Below are positions 26,494 through 34,961 of a DNA stretch of 64,000 nt, in pieces (position 1 is the stretch's first letter; each line of letters begins with the position of its first letter). The notes under the pieces are model-generated. The model was not told where the DNA came from, searched no databases, and saw only the letters and a list, made by a program, of their open reading frames with translations. The DNA is taken from NCBI GenBank assembly GCA_965216945.1, contig CBDCGU010000003.1, positions 3,224,001 to 3,288,000 of the forward strand. Direction: 5' to 3'. Both the position numbers and the translations under genes were made by a program. Source of the DNA: DATHZQ01 sp965216945. GTDB taxonomy: Bacteria > Actinomycetota > Acidimicrobiia > Spongiisociales > UBA5794.

Positions 26494-27003
26494 ATGCCGC
26501 AGGATGCCGACCGCATCCCCGTCGGCTACATCAAACGGGCCCACGGCGTCCGCGGCGACGTTCTCGTCGTCCCGCTGACCGACCATCCGGGCCGGTTCGT
26601 GCCCGGCGCCCGGCTGTTGCTCGGTGAGCCCCCCGAGACCGTCCAGATCACCGCGGTGCGCACCCACAACGAGGGTGTGATTCTCCGTATCGCCGAGTTC
26701 AACGACCGCGATGCCGCAGAGGCGGTGCGCAAGCAGACTCTCTGCATCGAGGCCGCAGATCGACGCCGGCTCGACGAGGGTGAGTTCTGGCCGGATCAAC
26801 TCGTGGGTCTGCGGGCGGTTGCGGCGGACGGTGCGCCACTCGGCACGATCAGCGACGTGATCCTCGGCGCCGCCCAGGACCGGCTCGTCGTCACCACGCC
26901 GCTGGGGTCGCAGGTCGAGGTCCCGTTCGTCGCCGCCATGGTCGATGCGCCCACCGCCGACCACATCGTCATCCACCCCCCGCAAGGTTTGTTTCCCGAG
27001 TGA
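26494..27003 (+). CDS. rimM: 16S rRNA processing protein RimM
   Basis: Assists maturation of the 30S head. The RimM N-terminal domain begins IPVGYIKRAHGVRGDVLV, and the C-terminal PRC-barrel includes FWPDQLVGLRAV, LGTISDVILGAAQDRLVV and VPFVAAMV. The 169-residue length is usual. In most bacteria trmD is the next gene; here trmD lies 33 kb away at 60310, so this ribosomal operon is interrupted just after rimM. Confidence 0.95.
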   Translation: MPQDADRIPVGYIKRAHGVRGDVLVVPLTDHPGRFVPGARLLLGEPPETVQITAVRTHNEGVILRIAEFNDRDAAEAVRKQTLCIEAADRRRLDEGEFWPDQLVGLRAVAADGAPLGTISDVILGAAQDRLVVTTPLGSQVEVPFVAAMVDAPTADHIVIHPPQGLFPE

Positions 27004-27116
27004 TGGCGGAGTCGAGGGGTGTGGCTCCTCCGACGATCGGTCGGTGCAGAGCCCTCCCGCCGGGTGCTCTCCCGGGTTGCCCATCACCACGGCGCTGCGC
27101 AAATTGACGAAATCTC

Positions 27117-27145
27117 TCGACAAGTCGGGATTGTTCGACCATAAT
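27117..27145 (+). promoter_or_regulatory. Promoter TCGACA-N17-CATAAT for the MFS gene
   Basis: TCGACA at 27117-27122 and CATAAT at 27140-27145 are each one base from the consensus hexamers and are separated by 17 bases. They are followed by GGGAGG and a TTG start at 27166. This gives the first gene of the inserted block its own promoter. Confidence 0.6.
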
Positions 27146-27165
27146 CGCCGACCGGGAGGTTCGAA

Positions 27166-28560
27166 TTGAGCACAGCAGGTGAGCGGCAAGGCATGGGGAC
27201 GTTCTTCGTCGTGTGGGCCGGGCAGCTCGTCTCGCTGATCGGCACGAACCTGACCGGCTTCGCCCTGGCGATCTTCGTGTTCCTCGAGACCGGCTCGGTG
27301 ACCCAACTCTCGTTCATACTGCTGGCATCCCAGGTTCCGCAGCTGCTGATGACGCCCGTGGCCGGAGCGCTCGTGGATCGCTGGGATCGCCGCTGGGCGA
27401 TGATCCTCTCCGATGCGGGTGCCGGTGCGACGACGCTCGTGATCGCGGTGCTGCTGTTCAGCGACAACCTCGAGACGTGGCATCTGTATCCGCTGCTCGG
27501 TATCGCCTCGGCGTTCCAGGCGTTCCAGTGGCCTGCCTACTCCGCCGCCACGACGCTTCTCGTCGCCAAGGAGCAGTACGGACGCGCCTCCGGCCTCGTC
27601 CAGCTGGCCGAGGCCGTGGGGCAGGTGATCGCCCCTGCGCTGGCGGGCGCCGTCCTCACCCTCTCCGGACTGGCCGCCGTACTGATGATCGACGTCGTCA
27701 CGTTCCTCGTGGCGGTCGGCTCGCTGCTCGCCGTCCGCTTTCCCGCACCGGAAGAGTCGGCTGCCGGTGCCGCGGGAAGCGGATCGCTGTGGAGTGAGAC
27801 GAGGTTCGGCTTCTCGTATCTCCGGCAGCGAAGAGGCCTTCTCGTCATGCTGTTCTACTTCGCCGGGCTCAACCTGACGCTGGGCGCCACCGGTGTTGCG
27901 TTCTTCCCGCTCATCCTCGGCTTCGCTTCTGAGGCCGCTGCCGGCTCCGTCGTCTCCATTGCTTCGGTCGGGATGGTGGTCGGCAGCCTCGCCATGAGCG
28001 CCTGGGGCGGGCCCAAGCCCAGGATCTACGGTGTCTTCCTCGGCGCCGCCGGTCTCGGTCTGGCGCTGGCCATCGCAGGCTTGCGGCCCTCCCTCGGGCT
28101 CGTGGCGGCGGCAGGATTCGCCGGATTTGCCGTGATCCCCATCGCAAATGGCTCCAGTCAGGCCATCTGGCAGGCGAAGGTCGAGCCCGATGTTCAGGGC
28201 CGCGTGTTCGCCGTGCGCCGCTTGTTTGCCCAGATCACGGGGCCGATCGCGATCCTCTGCGTCGGCCCGCTGATCGATCGTGTCTTCGAGCCTGCGATGA
28301 GCGAAGGGGGTGCCCTTGCCTCTCCGATCGGCTCGGTGCTTGGCACGGGCGCCGGGCGCGGGGCGGCGTTGATGATGTTCATCATCGGTGTCGCTACCGT
28401 TGCCGTCACGGTGGTGGGCTACCTGTATCGCCCGTTGCGGGAGGTCGAGCAGGACCTGCCGGACTGGGACGAGGCGCCGCCGCCGGAGCGGTCGATCGAA
28501 GACCCGGCTTCGGCGGTTTCCGGTGACCACTCCCGGGAGGTGGCTCCGGACCTCGGGTAG
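27166..28560 (+). CDS. MFS transporter (MFS_3/EntS-like exporter)
   Basis: A 464-residue protein with about 12 hydrophobic helices; the loop VDRWDRRWAMI between helices 2 and 3 is the MFS motif A variant of the EntS/MFS_3 exporter group. The TTG start at 27166 has a GGGAGG ribosome-binding site five bases upstream and a near-consensus promoter. The C-terminal tail after helix 12 is about 40 residues and polar. The substrate cannot be inferred; this group includes siderophore and drug exporters. The lipoprotein gene follows after nine bases, probably in the same transcript. Confidence 0.85.
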   Translation: MSTAGERQGMGTFFVVWAGQLVSLIGTNLTGFALAIFVFLETGSVTQLSFILLASQVPQLLMTPVAGALVDRWDRRWAMILSDAGAGATTLVIAVLLFSDNLETWHLYPLLGIASAFQAFQWPAYSAATTLLVAKEQYGRASGLVQLAEAVGQVIAPALAGAVLTLSGLAAVLMIDVVTFLVAVGSLLAVRFPAPEESAAGAAGSGSLWSETRFGFSYLRQRRGLLVMLFYFAGLNLTLGATGVAFFPLILGFASEAAAGSVVSIASVGMVVGSLAMSAWGGPKPRIYGVFLGAAGLGLALAIAGLRPSLGLVAAAGFAGFAVIPIANGSSQAIWQAKVEPDVQGRVFAVRRLFAQITGPIAILCVGPLIDRVFEPAMSEGGALASPIGSVLGTGAGRGAALMMFIIGVATVAVTVVGYLYRPLREVEQDLPDWDEAPPPERSIEDPASAVSGDHSREVAPDLG

Positions 28561-28569
28561 GGTGCCCGC

Positions 28570-30015
28570 ATGTGGTGCCGGGCGGGATGGTCGATCGTCT
28601 GCGTCGCTCTCGTACTGGGAGCGTGCTCGTCCACGGACGATGCCGCCACCACGACGGGAGCGCCTGCAACGTCCGTCGCACCCACGGCAACCACATCGAC
28701 CCAGCCGCCGCCCACCGCCCCGACGACTGCCGCCGATCCGGCCGACACGGCGACGCCGGTGGTCATCACGTGCGAGCCCGGGAGTGGTGCCGACTTCTCC
28801 GCGGAGACCTTCGCCAACCTGGATTTCGAGGGGCAGAGCCTGCGGTGCGCCACATTCGACGGAGCCACCCTCGACAGCCCATCGTTCCAGGGAGCCGATG
28901 CCACAGGTTCGAGCTTTGCCGGCACCCTCATCTCGGACGCCCGCATGGACGGGGCGGTGCTCGTGGGCGCAGACTTCACGGGAGCCACGCTGAACCGGGT
29001 GCGCTTGACCGGTGCCGACCTGCGCGGCGCTGATTTCCTCGATGCCGAGGTGAGCAACATTCGCTGGGACGGCGTCATCTGTCCCAACGGTCTTCCCAGC
29101 GAGGCGACGGGCGGCGCATGCGATCTCGGCACTCCACCACTCCCAGTAGTCGTCGAGCCCGCCGACCCTGTCGCCATCGCCCCCCTCGAGTTCGCTCCGC
29201 TGTGTGCTCCCGGATCCGGGGATGATCTGTCCGGCCAGGAGCTGGCCGGCGAGGACTACCGGCGAGCCGATCTCCGCTGCGCCTCGTTTGCCGGATCGGC
29301 GGTGGGACGCAGCGACTTCTCCGAAGCCGACGCTTCGGCAGCCGATTTCTCGGGTGCGACGCTGGCGGAGGCCGTATTCGACCGCACGTCCCTCTTTGGG
29401 GCGAGTTTCGCCGGCGCCGAGGTGACGCAGAGCCAGTTTCGCGATGCCAACCTGATCGGCGCCGATCTCACGGGCGCCAGCTTCACCAACGTGCGCTGGG
29501 TCAACACGGTCTGCCCGAATGGCGTCAACAGCGACGTCGCAGGGGGTACCTGTCTCGGCAGCCGGTCGGCGCTCGATCTGCCCGAGGTGTCGTTCGGCGA
29601 GATCGACGACGGCGACATCACCGTGCGGCAAGGCGACGGCCTCACGACCTACACGATCGCCAATGATGTGCTGTTCGACTTCGATTCCGACGTGTTGACG
29701 GCGCAGGCGGAGTCGAAGCTCCTGGTGATCGCGGCCTCGATCGTCGAGCGATTCGACGCCGACGTGGAGATCCAGATCTGGGGCCATGCGGATGCCGTCG
29801 GCGATCCGGCGTACAACCTCGACCTCTCCCAGCGGCGCGCCGACAACGTTGCAGCTCTCCTCGGGGCCGAGCCGGATCTCGCCGGCTACCGCATCGTTGC
29901 CGTCGGGCTCGGCGAGTCGCAGCCGCTCCTGCCCAACACCAATCCTGATGGCTCCGACAACCCTGACAACCGTGCCAAGAACCGCCGGGTCGAGGTCGTG
30001 GTGCGGGGAGGCTGA
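28570..30015 (+). CDS. Lipoprotein with two pentapeptide-repeat modules and a C-terminal OmpA domain
   Basis: A 481-residue exported protein. The signal peptide ends in a lipobox LGAC, followed by a Ser/Thr/Ala/Pro-rich linker. Two modules of about 115 residues follow (roughly 63-180 and 213-330). Each opens with C-x-PGSG, contains A(D/N)LxG-type pentapeptide repeats, and closes with RW-x(3-4)-CPNG and a final GGxC, giving four cysteines per module. The C-terminal third (from about 366) is an OmpA/MotB peptidoglycan-binding domain (LFDFDSDVL, YNLDLSQRRADNVAALL, NRRVEVVV). A cell-wall-anchored structural or adhesion role is inferred. I do not know a named homologue with this architecture. Confidence 0.85.
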   Translation: MWCRAGWSIVCVALVLGACSSTDDAATTTGAPATSVAPTATTSTQPPPTAPTTAADPADTATPVVITCEPGSGADFSAETFANLDFEGQSLRCATFDGATLDSPSFQGADATGSSFAGTLISDARMDGAVLVGADFTGATLNRVRLTGADLRGADFLDAEVSNIRWDGVICPNGLPSEATGGACDLGTPPLPVVVEPADPVAIAPLEFAPLCAPGSGDDLSGQELAGEDYRRADLRCASFAGSAVGRSDFSEADASAADFSGATLAEAVFDRTSLFGASFAGAEVTQSQFRDANLIGADLTGASFTNVRWVNTVCPNGVNSDVAGGTCLGSRSALDLPEVSFGEIDDGDITVRQGDGLTTYTIANDVLFDFDSDVLTAQAESKLLVIAASIVERFDADVEIQIWGHADAVGDPAYNLDLSQRRADNVAALLGAEPDLAGYRIVAVGLGESQPLLPNTNPDGSDNPDNRAKNRRVEVVVRGG

Positions 30016-30054
30016 ACCCGGGGACGGGGGTGTGGGCACGCCGGCGCCCGAGTG

Positions 30055-30071
30055 GCTATTGTATCCAGAAC
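30055..30071 (+). promoter_or_regulatory. Candidate operator/-10 TGGCTATTGTATCCAG upstream of the GYD gene
   Basis: TGGCTATTGTATCCAG ahead of the GYD gene matches the perfect palindrome at 39799-39815 (read on the minus strand) at 14 of 17 positions, including the 11-base identity TATTGTATCCA at 30057-30067. TATTGT may also act as the -10 box. A further relative is at 31326-31342. Confidence 0.45.
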
Positions 30072-30089
30072 GGGGAGAGGAGTGACGGC

Positions 30090-30401
30090 GTGCAGACGTA
30101 CATCTACCTGACCAACTGGACCGACCAGGGCGCCAAGGACACAGATCACAGCATCCACCGCGCCACCAAGGCGATCGATGACATGGAGGCGGTGGGTGCC
30201 CGCATCTACGAGGTCTACTGGACGACGGGTCCCTACGACTTGGTCTTCATGGCTGAAGCACCGGACCACGAGACGGCACATGCGGTGAAGCTCGCCCTCT
30301 CCAAACGAGGCAACGTGCGCACCGTCGCGATGCGGGCGTTCGACCGCAAGGAGATGCTCGGCATCGTCGAGACCGTCGAGAGCTTGGAGCTCGACGACTA
30401 A
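30090..30401 (+). CDS. GYD-domain protein
   Basis: A 103-residue alpha/beta protein: VQTYIYLTNWTDQGAKDT at the start, EVYWTTGPYDLVFMAEAPD in the middle and NVRTVAMRAFDRKEM near the end match the GYD family (named for the Gly-Tyr-Asp signature, here GPYD). The fold resembles the dimeric ligand-binding domain of Lrp/AsnC. The GTG at 30090 has an AGAGGAG ribosome-binding site; the reading from 30030 adds non-homologous residues. The function is unknown. A candidate GntR operator lies upstream. Confidence 0.82.
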   Translation: MQTYIYLTNWTDQGAKDTDHSIHRATKAIDDMEAVGARIYEVYWTTGPYDLVFMAEAPDHETAHAVKLALSKRGNVRTVAMRAFDRKEMLGIVETVESLELDD

Positions 30402-30426
30402 CGGCCCCGCGGCGGCGGGTAGTCCG

Positions 30427-30474
30427 GTTCTTGCGTAGCTGGCCGTGCGATCCCGTACCCAGCTACGCAAGAAC
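30427..30474. repeat. Perfect 16-bp inverted repeat (stem-loop)
   Basis: GTTCTTGCGTAGCTGG at 30427-30442 is exactly complementary to 30459-30474, with a 16-base loop. It lies between the convergent GYD and GntR genes. It could be a bidirectional terminator without a T-run, or a dispersed repeat element; no second copy was noticed in the window. Confidence 0.7.
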
Positions 30475-30564
30475 GGCAGAACCGGCCCGCGCCGCGGCGA
30501 CATCGTTGCCCTCCGGCTCGTCATGCCGAGTGTCGACAACCTCGGCGGGGCGGCCACGTACGTC

Positions 30565-31284
30565 TCAGGTCGCCCGGCCCGCCGTGTGGGAGAGGTACAG
30601 GATGCGGGCCGCATCGATGTGGTTACGGGCCAGAATCTCGGCCCGCTGCGCATCGCCACTGCTGATGGCGGTGAAAATCTTGTCGTGCTCGGCCCACGAC
30701 AGCTCCGGCCGGCGACGAGCCACTGCGGCTTGGATCCAATGGATGCGGTCGCGCAGCGGCATGATCGTATCGCTGAGATGACGGTTGCCCGCCGCTTTCG
30801 TGACCAGCGTGTGGAACTCTCGATTGAGCTCGGCGAGACGCGTCAGATCGTGAGAGCTGAGGTCCTCGGTCGCGGGCCCGAGCACCGCCGACGCCTCCTC
30901 CAGCACCCCCCGGATCGCCGCTGCCGTGGCTTCGTCGCACGAGGCCGATGCCAGTCGTGCGGCCAGGGCGTCGAGTGCCGCCAGGACCTCGAAGAGCTCG
31001 GCGGCCTCGTCCGCAGAGACCTGCGAGACGGTGGCGCCGCGTCGCGGCGAGATGTCGACCAACCCCTCGAGATGCAAGGTGCGCAACGCCTCCCGCACCG
31101 GATGACGCGACACCTCGTACTGCTGAGCCAGCCGGTCCTCGACGAGACGTTGCCCGGCGTAGAGCTCGCCCTGGAGGATGGCGTCCCGCAACTGGTCGGT
31201 GACCAACTCGTGCAGCGCACGATGACGCTCGCCGGCGGTGCCCGCGGCTCGCTTGGTGGTCTTACTGGTGTCGGAGCGGGTCAT
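30565..31284 (-). CDS. GntR-family regulator (FCD/FadR type)
   Basis: A 239-residue regulator: winged helix LVEDRLAQQYEVSRHPVREALRTLHLEGLVDISPRRGATV, then an all-helical FCD domain with the metal/ligand residues in LNREFHTLV and AEHDKIFTAI. Such regulators usually respond to small carboxylic acids. It is divergent from the peptide ABC transporter, and its own TATACT -10 box (antisense of 31334-31339) lies inside the candidate operator at 31326-31342, suggesting autorepression and control of the transporter. Confidence 0.9.
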   Translation of the reverse strand: MTRSDTSKTTKRAAGTAGERHRALHELVTDQLRDAILQGELYAGQRLVEDRLAQQYEVSRHPVREALRTLHLEGLVDISPRRGATVSQVSADEAAELFEVLAALDALAARLASASCDEATAAAIRGVLEEASAVLGPATEDLSSHDLTRLAELNREFHTLVTKAAGNRHLSDTIMPLRDRIHWIQAAVARRRPELSWAEHDKIFTAISSGDAQRAEILARNHIDAARILYLSHTAGRAT

Positions 31285-31325
31285 GAGGCGGTGCCGTTCC
31301 TCGTGAGAGCACAGTCGGTTGCTCT

Positions 31326-31342
31326 CTGGCTACAGTATACAT
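31326..31342. promoter_or_regulatory. Candidate GntR operator CTGGCTACAGTATACAT
   Basis: Shares TGGCTA, GTAT and CA spacing with the site at 30055-30071 (12 of 17) and with the palindrome at 39799-39815 (11 of 17). It overlaps TATACT, the likely -10 box of the leftward GntR gene, in the region divergent to the ABC operon. Confidence 0.45.
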
Positions 31343-31497
31343 TACGGTACGTGGAGGTTCGGACCTCGAATCGCCCCGGCCCGATGAGTCACCATCGGGG
31401 GCCCCGGGGGTCATGCGAATTGGCAACGCAGCGAGTCGCCACGCTGGGCGATAGCAGTCCTTGCGGCGATCATCGTGAGAGCTGAGGAGGAGAGAGA

Positions 31498-33072
31498 ATG
31501 CAGAGACAATCGCGAGCAGGTGCGTGGCGACCACTCTTGATGCTGCTGATGGTCCTCGCCCTCGTCGCTGCAGCGTGTGGCGGCGACGACGACGACACCA
31601 CCGAGACCACGGCGTCCGGAGGTGGCACCGAGACGACCGCGGCGGCCGATGGTGACGCCGCGGCCGGAGGCGAGATCGTCATCGCCATCGGCTCCGAGCC
31701 ATCGACGCTGGACCCTCACCTCCGGGACGACGGTGGTGAGCGAGCGATCAACGACAACATCTATGAGACGCTCCTCGCCCGCAACGCCCAGGGCGTCCTG
31801 CAGCCTTCCCTGGCGGTCGATCTACCGACGCAGCTCGACGACGCGACATGGGAAGTCACCATCCGCGACGGGGTCACCTTCACCAATGGCAACGTGCTGG
31901 ATGCGGCCGCGGTCGTGGCGTCGTTCGAGCGGCTGATCGGCCTGGGCGACGAGTCCGAGCAGTCCGGCTTCTTCGGGTCGATCGTCGGCGTCGAGGCAGT
32001 CGACGACATGACCGTGCGGTTCACGACCGACGGTCCCGACCCGATCCTGCCGGCGAAGCTCTACTGGCTGAAGGTCATCGACGCCAGCGCGGTCGGCGAG
32101 GGCTTCGACGAGAACCCCGTCGGGACGGGCCCGTACCAGTTCGTCTCATGGGAGCGCGGCACCTCGGTGACCCTCGAGGCCAATCCGGACTATTGGGGCG
32201 GAGCACCCACCATCGATCGGGTGACGTTCCGGTTCATCGAGGAGTCCGGTACGCGGCTCTCCGGGCTGCTGTCCGGGGAGTTCGACCTGATCACCAACCT
32301 GTCGCCCGACGATGCAGCGGTGGCGCCGGACTCCGCAAGCGTCGTGGGGCTCGAACATCCGATCATGATCCTCAGCACACTCGACGGTCCGACGGCCGAT
32401 GAGAGGGTGCGGCAGGCGATGAACTACGCCGTGGACAAGCAAGCGCTGGCTGATGCACTGTACGGCGGTGCAGCCGCAGTGGACCAATGCCAGATCTTGA
32501 GCTCGACGGTGTTCGGTTTCAATCCCGATCTGGAGGCCTACCCGTACGATCCCGACAGGGCGCGCGAGTTGATCGCCGAAGCCGGTGCGGAGGGCGCGGT
32601 GATCGATCTCGTGGGCGAGTCGGGTCGCTGGCTGAAGGACCGGGAGCTGATCGAGGCCGTGGCGAACTACTGGTCGGAAGTCGGGCTCGAGCCCAACGTC
32701 CAGATCTTCGAGTTCGGCGAGTACCTCAACCGGCTCTTCGACCGGGAGACGCGAGCTGCGGCGATCTTCGTTTCGAGTTCGAACGATCTCCTCGATCCGA
32801 GCCGGCAGCTGGGCACCTACTACTCACCTGAGGGCATCGGCTCGTCGAACGACGATCCCGAGATGCTGGAGTGGGTGACGAGCGCCGCAGTCGAGACCGA
32901 CGTTGACGTCCGCGAAGATTTGTACCACCGGGCCACCGAACGGGCCTGCAGTGGTGCATACTTCACATTCCTGCTCAATATCGAAGACAGCTACGGCACG
33001 AGCGAGCGGCTGATCTGGGAGCCACGGGTCGACGCCAAGCTGTTGGTGAGCGAGATGGCAGTGTCAGGCTGA
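31498..33072 (+). CDS. ABC transporter substrate-binding lipoprotein (SBP_bac_5, peptide type)
   Basis: A 524-residue cluster C binding protein for peptides or similar solutes. The signal peptide ends in a lipobox (LVAAAC at about residue 25), followed by an acidic/Thr linker. IAIGSEPSTLDPHLRDDGGER, NIYETLLA, VGTGPYQFVSW and NPDYWGG are the family signatures. GAGGAGAGAG serves as ribosome-binding site. It is the first gene of an operon with two permeases and two ATPases, all spaced 15 bases or less. The cargo cannot be fixed from sequence; dipeptides, oligopeptides or amino-acid conjugates are the usual options. Confidence 0.93.
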   Translation: MQRQSRAGAWRPLLMLLMVLALVAAACGGDDDDTTETTASGGGTETTAAADGDAAAGGEIVIAIGSEPSTLDPHLRDDGGERAINDNIYETLLARNAQGVLQPSLAVDLPTQLDDATWEVTIRDGVTFTNGNVLDAAAVVASFERLIGLGDESEQSGFFGSIVGVEAVDDMTVRFTTDGPDPILPAKLYWLKVIDASAVGEGFDENPVGTGPYQFVSWERGTSVTLEANPDYWGGAPTIDRVTFRFIEESGTRLSGLLSGEFDLITNLSPDDAAVAPDSASVVGLEHPIMILSTLDGPTADERVRQAMNYAVDKQALADALYGGAAAVDQCQILSSTVFGFNPDLEAYPYDPDRARELIAEAGAEGAVIDLVGESGRWLKDRELIEAVANYWSEVGLEPNVQIFEFGEYLNRLFDRETRAAAIFVSSSNDLLDPSRQLGTYYSPEGIGSSNDDPEMLEWVTSAAVETDVDVREDLYHRATERACSGAYFTFLLNIEDSYGTSERLIWEPRVDAKLLVSEMAVSG

Positions 33073-33087
33073 TGAAAGGCTGAAGGA

Positions 33088-34008
33088 GTGGGCCGGTTTG
33101 CCCTCCAACGGGTGCTGCAGGGCCTCGTCGTCATCTTCGGCGTCACCGTGATCGTGTTCGTGGTGACCCGCCTGATCGGCGATCCGGTGTCTCTGATGCT
33201 CCCGTTGGAGGCGACGGCCGAGGAGCGAGCCGCGTTTGCGGCCGCTCTCGGTCTCGACGAGCCGATCCTCGTCCAGTTCTGGGAGTTCCTGAAGGGGGCG
33301 CTCCGCTTCGACTTCGGTGAATCGCTGTGGCAGGGCCGTCCTGCCTTGGAGATCATCGCCGAAGTCCTGCCACGCACCGTCGTGCTCGTGGTCACCGGGC
33401 TGGGTCTCGCCGTGGTGCTGGCGATCCCGGTCGGGATCTTCGCCGCCCTCCGGCCCGGCTCGTGGATGGACCGGGCGCTCGTCGGGGGCAGCCTCCTCGG
33501 TCTGTCGATCCCTCAGTTCTGGCTGGGGCTGATGCTGATCCTCTTCTTCGGCGTCTATCTCAAGGTGTTACCAACGTCCGGATCGGGCACGGTCCAACAT
33601 CTCATCCTGCCGGCGCTCACACTGGCGCTGCCCGCCTTCGGCCGCCTCACGATGATGGTGCGCTCGTCCATGATCGACGAGCTGCAATCACCCTATGTCG
33701 AGACCTCGCGCGCCAAGGGCATGCCGGAGTGGCGAACGGTGTCGGTGCACGCCTTCCGCAACGCATCGAACCCGGTCGTGACGTTGAGCGGGTGGGAGCT
33801 CATCCGGGCCATCGCCGGGTACTCGGTGGTGGTCGAGACGGTCTTCGCCTGGCCCGGGATCGGTTTCATGGCCATTCAGGCCATCCAGCAGCAGGACCTC
33901 ATCCTGCTGCAGGCCATCGTCTTCGTCGTGGCCGTGATCGTGGTGATCGTGAACCTGGCCCTCGACTTCGTGTACAAAGCCATCGACCCCCGGATCCAAT
34001 TCGCATGA
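33088..34008 (+). CDS. ABC transporter permease, DppB type
   Basis: A 306-residue inner-membrane subunit with about six helices. The N-terminal segment GRFALQRVLQGLVVIFGVTVIVFVVTRL and the loop YVETSRAKGMPEWRTVSVHAFRNA (EAA motif contacting the ATPase) are diagnostic of DppB-type permeases. GTG start. The stop overlaps the next gene (ATGA). Confidence 0.93.
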   Translation: MGRFALQRVLQGLVVIFGVTVIVFVVTRLIGDPVSLMLPLEATAEERAAFAAALGLDEPILVQFWEFLKGALRFDFGESLWQGRPALEIIAEVLPRTVVLVVTGLGLAVVLAIPVGIFAALRPGSWMDRALVGGSLLGLSIPQFWLGLMLILFFGVYLKVLPTSGSGTVQHLILPALTLALPAFGRLTMMVRSSMIDELQSPYVETSRAKGMPEWRTVSVHAFRNASNPVVTLSGWELIRAIAGYSVVVETVFAWPGIGFMAIQAIQQQDLILLQAIVFVVAVIVVIVNLALDFVYKAIDPRIQFA

Positions 34009-34961
34009 CGGCGACCACACCCGACGCATTCGACACGATCGAGCCGCCCGAGCCGAGCGAGGTCCTGACGCGAAGCTTCCTCGGTGACCTGTGGCGAGAC
34101 AAGGCCGGGTTCTTCGGCCTGATGTTCCTCGTCGTGCTCATCCTGCTGGCGGTGTTCGCACCGCTCATCGTGCCGTACGACCCGGCGCAGCAGAACCTGA
34201 CGGCGCGGCTCCAACCACCGGCATGGACCGCCGAAGGCACCAGCGAGCACATCCTCGGCACCGACAACCTCGGCCGCGACGTGCTGTCGCGGCTCATCAT
34301 GGGTGCCCGAATCTCCATCACGGTCGGCTTCGCCGTCGTGATCATCGCCGGCACCGTCGGTGTGGTCGCCGGGCTGGTGGCCGGCTACCGGGGAGGCAAG
34401 ACGGACTCGATCATCATGCGGATCGTCGACACCCAGGTGGCGTTCCCCGGACTGCTCCTGGCGCTGATCATCCTCGCCGTCGTCGGGCCCAGCGCCACGA
34501 CGGTGATCATCGTGCTGTCCATCAACGGATGGATGGTGTACGCCCGCGTCACTCGGGGTGCGGTGCTGTCGGTCAAGGAGCGCGGTTACGTCGAAGCAGC
34601 CGAGCTCATCGGCGCCAAGTCCAAACGCGTGGTCTTCCGGCACATCTTGCCCGCACTCGCCGCTCCGTTGCTGACCCTGGTCATCCTCGAGTTCGCCCGC
34701 ATCATCCTGGCCGAGGCGGCACTGTCGTTCCTCGGTCTGGGGATCCAGCCACCCCAGACCTCATGGGGTCTCGACGTCGCCATCGGTAGGGACTACCTGT
34801 TCAACTCGTGGTGGTTGGTCACTTTCCCCGGAATCGCCATCGCACTGACGGTCTTGAGCGCCAACATGGTGGCGAGCTGGCTGAGAATCCGGACCAACCC
34901 GCTGGCGCGAGCGAAGCGATTCGCCGCCGACACGCTGCGCGCCGGGAACCCTGTGACATGA
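34005..34961 (+). CDS. ABC transporter permease, DppC type
   Basis: A 318-residue second permease. It has the DppC-type N-terminal helix, the periplasmic signature HILGTDNLGRDVLSRLIMGAR and the EAA loop RGYVEAAELIGAKSKRVVFRHILP. The ATG at 34005 overlaps the first permease by four bases; the open frame further upstream is noise. It pairs with the DppB-type subunit to form the channel. Confidence 0.93.
   Translation: MTATTPDAFDTIEPPEPSEVLTRSFLGDLWRDKAGFFGLMFLVVLILLAVFAPLIVPYDPAQQNLTARLQPPAWTAEGTSEHILGTDNLGRDVLSRLIMGARISITVGFAVVIIAGTVGVVAGLVAGYRGGKTDSIIMRIVDTQVAFPGLLLALIILAVVGPSATTVIIVLSINGWMVYARVTRGAVLSVKERGYVEAAELIGAKSKRVVFRHILPALAAPLLTLVILEFARIILAEAALSFLGLGIQPPQTSWGLDVAIGRDYLFNSWWLVTFPGIAIALTVLSANMVASWLRIRTNPLARAKRFAADTLRAGNPVT

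Noticed and set aside
26284..30039. 1251-residue open frame on the minus strand
   Set aside because: It is antisense to rimM, the MFS gene and the lipoprotein gene, with low-complexity Arg/Gly/Asp-rich sequence and no domain; typical of high-GC antisense frames.
31351..31371. GGAGGTTCGGACCTC resembling a tRNA T-arm
   Set aside because: No acceptor, D or anticodon stem could be built around it; it is a short hairpin in the GntR/ABC intergenic region.
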